From positions 248,001-312,000 of the forward strand of contig JBLXEY010000004.1 in assembly GCA_048262655.1 (NCBI GenBank): a DNA stretch of 64,000 nt. The letters are read 5' to 3'. A program made the position numbers and the translations under genes. Below the pieces are notes generated by a model. The model was not told the origin of the DNA and made no database searches. It saw only the letters and a program-made list of their open reading frames with translations. The stretch's first letter is position 1, and every line of letters starts with the position of its first letter. Of this stretch, positions 61,601-64,000 are shown piece after piece. This DNA is from JABMNT01 sp048262655. Lineage in GTDB: Bacteria; Pseudomonadota; Alphaproteobacteria; Rhodospirillales; Casp-alpha2.

Positions 61601-61689
61601 GCCAGTCGCACGATTTGATCGCACTCCTCAACACTCAGCATCCTGAAGTCAGGATGCTCCGCCAATTTATCTGTAAAACGAACCGCCAT
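58603..61689 (-). CDS. HetC-like peptidase-containing ABC exporter with two cyclic-nucleotide-binding-type domains
   Basis: A 1028-residue exporter. The N-terminus has two cNMP-binding-type folds (about 15-125 and 135-265; FYFVLSGKLELVS and SLFLVKSGRFVVT with PGPGSILGEIAVLTGQPRG). A C39 peptidase (about 310-430) keeps Gln315, Cys321 in QMDCSAACL, His394 in GYHWIVVYE and Asp410 in ICADPAEG. Six membrane helices follow (about 455-740). The ATPase has Walker A VGSSGCGKST (about 821-830), signature NLSGGQRQRLCLARA and Walker B SILVLDEATSALD. This layout matches HetC of cyanobacteria. It should cleave double-glycine leaders during export. It abuts the HlyD gene. Confidence 0.92.
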   Translation of the reverse strand: MAVRFTDKLAEHPDFRMLSVEECDQIVRLAQPIETSPSEILNELGDLDKGFYFVLSGKLELVSVGEEGHRLVIDSLHEGALESCDLLNPEERISYSLQTGSESAILQFLAKDILTDFLNQNPKIKDKIVEGRRLRNVLDFLVQAKSLNGIPREGLAVLAQHTVEENVAAGTVAIKQGDTDDSLFLVKSGRFVVTRDEAPSIRIDTPGPGSILGEIAVLTGQPRGANVTADEDAVIYRVPGDAFRRLVEEHKELSENLKSVMSQRLQQTEAVATKATSEAPEPEAETSRRRKAEAETVSVERSWFARNTKLPVIRQHSQMDCSAACLSTICKFFGKNVSINTTREIARVRQEGASMANVMRALSEIGFKNEAFLSSMEQLRDKKLPAIANWKGYHWIVVYEVTDTHVICADPAEGIVKHTHEFFEENWSRYTIFLEPTTRFNEFPESTSSIAAFFSFYTPYKKTILELFLLAIAMQALAIASPLFSKFVIDEVIMKGDQQWLLSAIYIMAVVSVLTMVMDYISDIMALRLSLRCNFNMISHIYSHLLRLPLSYFETRKIGDITNRLEQHEQITEFITEDGLDTFINLLTAVAFLILMFTFNVWLSVAAIGFLLLNFFVVRYISPRLRQVERESFVKESEQESHTIESLQAAGTLKMIGAQHQSRWKYENNFAAVANLEFKEAKLSQGAEIFMTMLDSLGDAAILFLGGYYVMQGEMTIGELVAFQVFANGVQGPINALIGKWDEIQEVKIAVERMNDVLEKEPEFPDDNSAEAAASERIELPRLLGRIEFDNLTFRYEPDDPENVIQAVSLEITPGQKIAFVGSSGCGKSTLLKLLYGFYQPSSGSLRIDGFDQKDVTLKSLRKQISMVPQKSLMLRASIRDNIAMARSDATLEEIMEAAELAQAHEFIVKMPGGYDAMVAEQGGNLSGGQRQRLCLARAFLQHSSILVLDEATSALDVETERLIMENVATRFGDRTVLMIAHRLSTIRNADMIVYLNNGMIAETGTHDELMDRKGLYYSLNGRQGMAE

Positions 61690-63186
61690 TTAACTTGGGC
61701 TCATTTGTTTGAAGATCAGTTCAAGAATGCGTTTGCGCTTCGTCAAAAGGTCAACCTGCACAGTTAATCCGGGCTCAAGTGTTTCCTCACGTCCATTGAC
61801 CATAATGAAGTTTTTTTCGAGTTGAAGGCGGACCGCAAATTCCGGTTTGTCAGCAAGCGGAAAGACACGGGTGACTGTGCCATTGATCATGCCAAACTGC
61901 CGAAATGGATAGGCGTCGATTTTGATCCGTGCGGATATGCCTTCTTTAATTCCAGCGATGTCTTTGTTGGGGACAATAGCAAACACGATAGGTCGCGCAT
62001 TTGTGGGCACAATAACAGCGACCCTTGACCCGGCACCAACGGATTGTCCGGCGGAATTATAGTTCAGGGTTGTGATTTCACCATTGACGGGACTTTTAAT
62101 GGTCAGATTATCAATTGTGTTTTCCTGCATCCTCAACTTGCCACGTGCTTGGGAAATGACAGCATTTGTTGTCCGGATGACTTGTTCAAAAGTTGCGATC
62201 GATGAACCCAGGTCAGCAATGGCTTTATCATAGCCGAGTTGCGCAGTAGACATTTGATTGTCCAAGTCAGATTGCTGTTTGGAAAGTTGCGCTTTTAGAT
62301 TTCCAATTTCGACTTTGGCTTGTGAGACTTGGAGTTGGGATTGGGCCAATTGCTGTCGGTGCTGGTTTAAAGCATTTTCTGCTGCCAACACCTGATCACT
62401 TGCCTGGCCAACCTGGGTTTCAGGAATAACCCGATCTTGAGCCAATTTAGTGGTTCGAACGAGTTCTTCACGTTTGCGTACGAGCGACGCCTCAGCTGTT
62501 TTGATCGCGTTTCTGATCGTGCGTTGTGAACGCTCGAGACTTTTAATCGTCGAGTTTTGAAGGGCTATTTGCGACTTGGAGGTTTCGCGCTGGCGTTCCA
62601 GATCATCGGTCTGATTTTGTCGGGTTTGATCAAGTTGCTGGATTGCTGTGCGCAACGCGGCGATGTAAACCATTGCCGCACCACTATTCAGGAAGCTATT
62701 CAAGGGCTTTTCGATGGCGAGGTTTGGGTTCGCGAGGATGGCTTTGACGATTTCAATGGCGTCTTGAGCTTTCTGTCGATTGTTGAGATGGATTTGAAGT
62801 TGATCATTTAGAGTTTTGAGGTCGACATCGGCCGACTCTTGGCGCAGTTCCATCAAAACCTGACCTGTTGTTACTTTTTCACCGGCAGTCACGAGAGTCT
62901 TTAAAATAACTCCAGCGGACTCCGCTTCTACAACAACATTTTGACCTTCAGGAAGGATTGAGCCTTTAACGGGTACAATCACGAAGACCTTGGCAAAATA
63001 TGTAAGGGCGAGGCAAGCGATGAGCACAGCCACAAATAGGTAGATGGTGCCGCGCATGTAAAGGGATGGAACGGCTTCGATGACGTCGGAACGCTGGTCA
63101 TTCCGGTTGCGTTCGTCAGCGTGCCTCTCCAAGGACTGAAATTGAGCTGAATCTTCAATTCGCTCAGCGTTGTCATGGTCAGACAT
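61690..63186 (-). CDS. HlyD-type membrane fusion protein
   Basis: A 498-residue periplasmic adaptor. A charged cytoplasmic N-terminus is followed by one membrane helix (about 48-70, YLFVAVLIACLALTYFAKVF). A lipoyl/barrel part (VKGSILPEGQNVVVEAESAG) leads to a very long coiled coil rich in Gln (about 120-370). The C-terminal barrel contains TIKSPVNGEITTLNYNSAGQ. It links the inner-membrane exporter to TolC. GGAGG precedes the ATG by seven bases; its stop directly abuts the start of the HetC-like gene. Confidence 0.93.
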   Translation of the reverse strand: MSDHDNAERIEDSAQFQSLERHADERNRNDQRSDVIEAVPSLYMRGTIYLFVAVLIACLALTYFAKVFVIVPVKGSILPEGQNVVVEAESAGVILKTLVTAGEKVTTGQVLMELRQESADVDLKTLNDQLQIHLNNRQKAQDAIEIVKAILANPNLAIEKPLNSFLNSGAAMVYIAALRTAIQQLDQTRQNQTDDLERQRETSKSQIALQNSTIKSLERSQRTIRNAIKTAEASLVRKREELVRTTKLAQDRVIPETQVGQASDQVLAAENALNQHRQQLAQSQLQVSQAKVEIGNLKAQLSKQQSDLDNQMSTAQLGYDKAIADLGSSIATFEQVIRTTNAVISQARGKLRMQENTIDNLTIKSPVNGEITTLNYNSAGQSVGAGSRVAVIVPTNARPIVFAIVPNKDIAGIKEGISARIKIDAYPFRQFGMINGTVTRVFPLADKPEFAVRLQLEKNFIMVNGREETLEPGLTVQVDLLTKRKRILELIFKQMSPS

Positions 63187-63230
63187 TGCTTTTCCTCCAC
63201 ATACATTTCTTGAACAAGGCTCGCCAGTAG

Positions 63231-64000
63231 TTATCCATCGTCAGACCTCGTTACCAGGTAATGATAAAGGCCTTTGGACGCCATCAGTTCATCATGCGAG
63301 CCTTTTTCAGCAATTTCGCCATTTTCCAGAACAACAATCAGATCCGCATTCCGGATTGTTGTTAATCGGTGTGCGATTGCCAGCGTTGTTCTGTTTTCCA
63401 TCATTCGATCCAGATTTTTCTGGATGGCTTTTTCCGACTCGTTATCAAGGGATGCTGTCGCCTCGTCCAAGATCAGTATTTTCGGATCAGCAGCCAAAGC
63501 CCGCGCAATAATCAAACGTTGGCTTTGTCCTCCAGAGAGACTGCGACCACCTTCGCCGATTCGTGTATCGTATCGCATCGGCAGACCCGAAATGAAATCA
63601 TGAGCGCCAGACAGCGTCGCCGCCGAGACAACGGCTTCATACGGCATTGTCGGGTTGGCTGTGGCGATATTTCCTTTGACGGTATTACTGAAGATAAAGG
63701 GGGTTTGCTCGACGACTCCGATCTGTCTTCTCAACGAGACCAAATCCAGCGATGAAATATCGATGTCATCTATCAGAACTCGGCCTTCGGTCGGTTCCAA
63801 AAGTCGATTGACCATATTGACAAGTGTGCTCTTGCCAGAGCCACTTCTGCCAACAAAAGCTATTTTTTGTGATGGTTGAATTTCCAAATTGATGTTGTTC
63901 AATACATTCTTGCCACCTTCGCCCTCATAACTGAAGCTGACATTTTCAAATTTTATAGCCCCGGAAAATTCTGGTGCGGGAGTGCTGCCTTCGTTTTGTT
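63231..64000 (-). CDS. ABC exporter, ATPase end (cut by window edge)
   Basis: The frame is open to the window edge; only the C-terminal nucleotide-binding part is visible. It begins GSTPAPEFSGAIKFENVSFS with the A-loop Tyr just after. Walker A is VGRSGSGKSTLVNMVNRL, the Q-loop lies in VVEQTPFIFSNTVKGNIATA, the signature is SLSGGQSQRLIIARA, Walker B is ILILDEATASLDNESEK, and the H-loop is LAIAHRLTTIRNAD. It is the first visible gene of the export operon, followed by HlyD and the HetC-like exporter. Whether it has its own C39 domain lies outside the window. Confidence 0.92.
   Translation of the reverse strand, partial: QNEGSTPAPEFSGAIKFENVSFSYEGEGGKNVLNNINLEIQPSQKIAFVGRSGSGKSTLVNMVNRLLEPTEGRVLIDDIDISSLDLVSLRRQIGVVEQTPFIFSNTVKGNIATANPTMPYEAVVSAATLSGAHDFISGLPMRYDTRIGEGGRSLSGGQSQRLIIARALAADPKILILDEATASLDNESEKAIQKNLDRMMENRTTLAIAHRLTTIRNADLIVVLENGEIAEKGSHDELMASKGLYHYLVTRSDDG

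Noticed and set aside
1..64000. CRISPR array, prophage or insertion sequence
   Set aside because: No regularly spaced repeats, no cas, integrase, transposase or phage structural genes were recognised on either strand.

Overview
The window looks like chromosome of a free-living, probably aquatic alphaproteobacterium, possibly near the Rhodospirillales. The evidence is a ChvI/ChvG pair followed by a short alphaproteobacterial HprK, RapZ, EIIA, HPr and enzyme I, together with GC content near one half and many sensors and transporters. No prophage, insertion sequence or CRISPR array was seen. Both edges cut through a gene.

Layout, 1-19.4 kb: DUF2207/LemA pair, two exporters, an ArsR-type regulator, a GhrA-like reductase, a chemoreceptor with a STAS protein, UppP, a three-gene overlapping operon (C26 hydrolase, 3-HIBADH-like dehydrogenase, DUF423), an MscS channel, a voltage-gated-type K+ channel with an unusual tail, a HugZ-like protein, and cobalt transporter genes cbtBA behind a clear cobalamin riboswitch. 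Next comes a two-gene unit that reads as LuxP plus LuxQ, a periplasmic autoinducer-2 receptor and its sensor kinase. The kinase has no receiver domain.

19.7-34 kb: a sugar-uptake and catabolism cluster (ABC importer, esterase, epimerase, Gfo/Idh dehydrogenase, GntR regulator, divergent ATPase), then the ChvIG-HprK-RapZ-EIIA-HPr-EI regulatory block, which has no sugar permease of its own.

34-50.8 kb: an AraC regulator and MFS exporter, a TVP38/flavoprotein pair followed by an orphan histidine kinase, RlmI-like methyltransferase, a lipoprotein gamma-glutamyltransferase, panC, the phage-shock module pspF/pspABC with a textbook sigma-54 promoter, an AHL-lactonase-like hydrolase, gpt, an OmpA-like lipoprotein and tRNA-Arg(ACG).

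50.8-64 kb: a quinate/shikimate-type catabolic pair (Gfo/Idh dehydrogenase and a QuiC-like two-domain dehydratase) with a divergent TetR regulator and a good operator candidate; an AT-rich orphan membrane gene between palindromic boxes and short dispersed repeats; and a type I export system (TolC, parvulin-like protein, a HetC-like ABC exporter with two cyclic-nucleotide-binding domains and a C39 peptidase, HlyD-type adaptor, and a second ABC exporter running off the edge).

The two most interesting systems are the receiver-less LuxPQ pair and the HetC-like peptide export locus. All identifications were made by eye from motifs and remembered family features; no searches were run.
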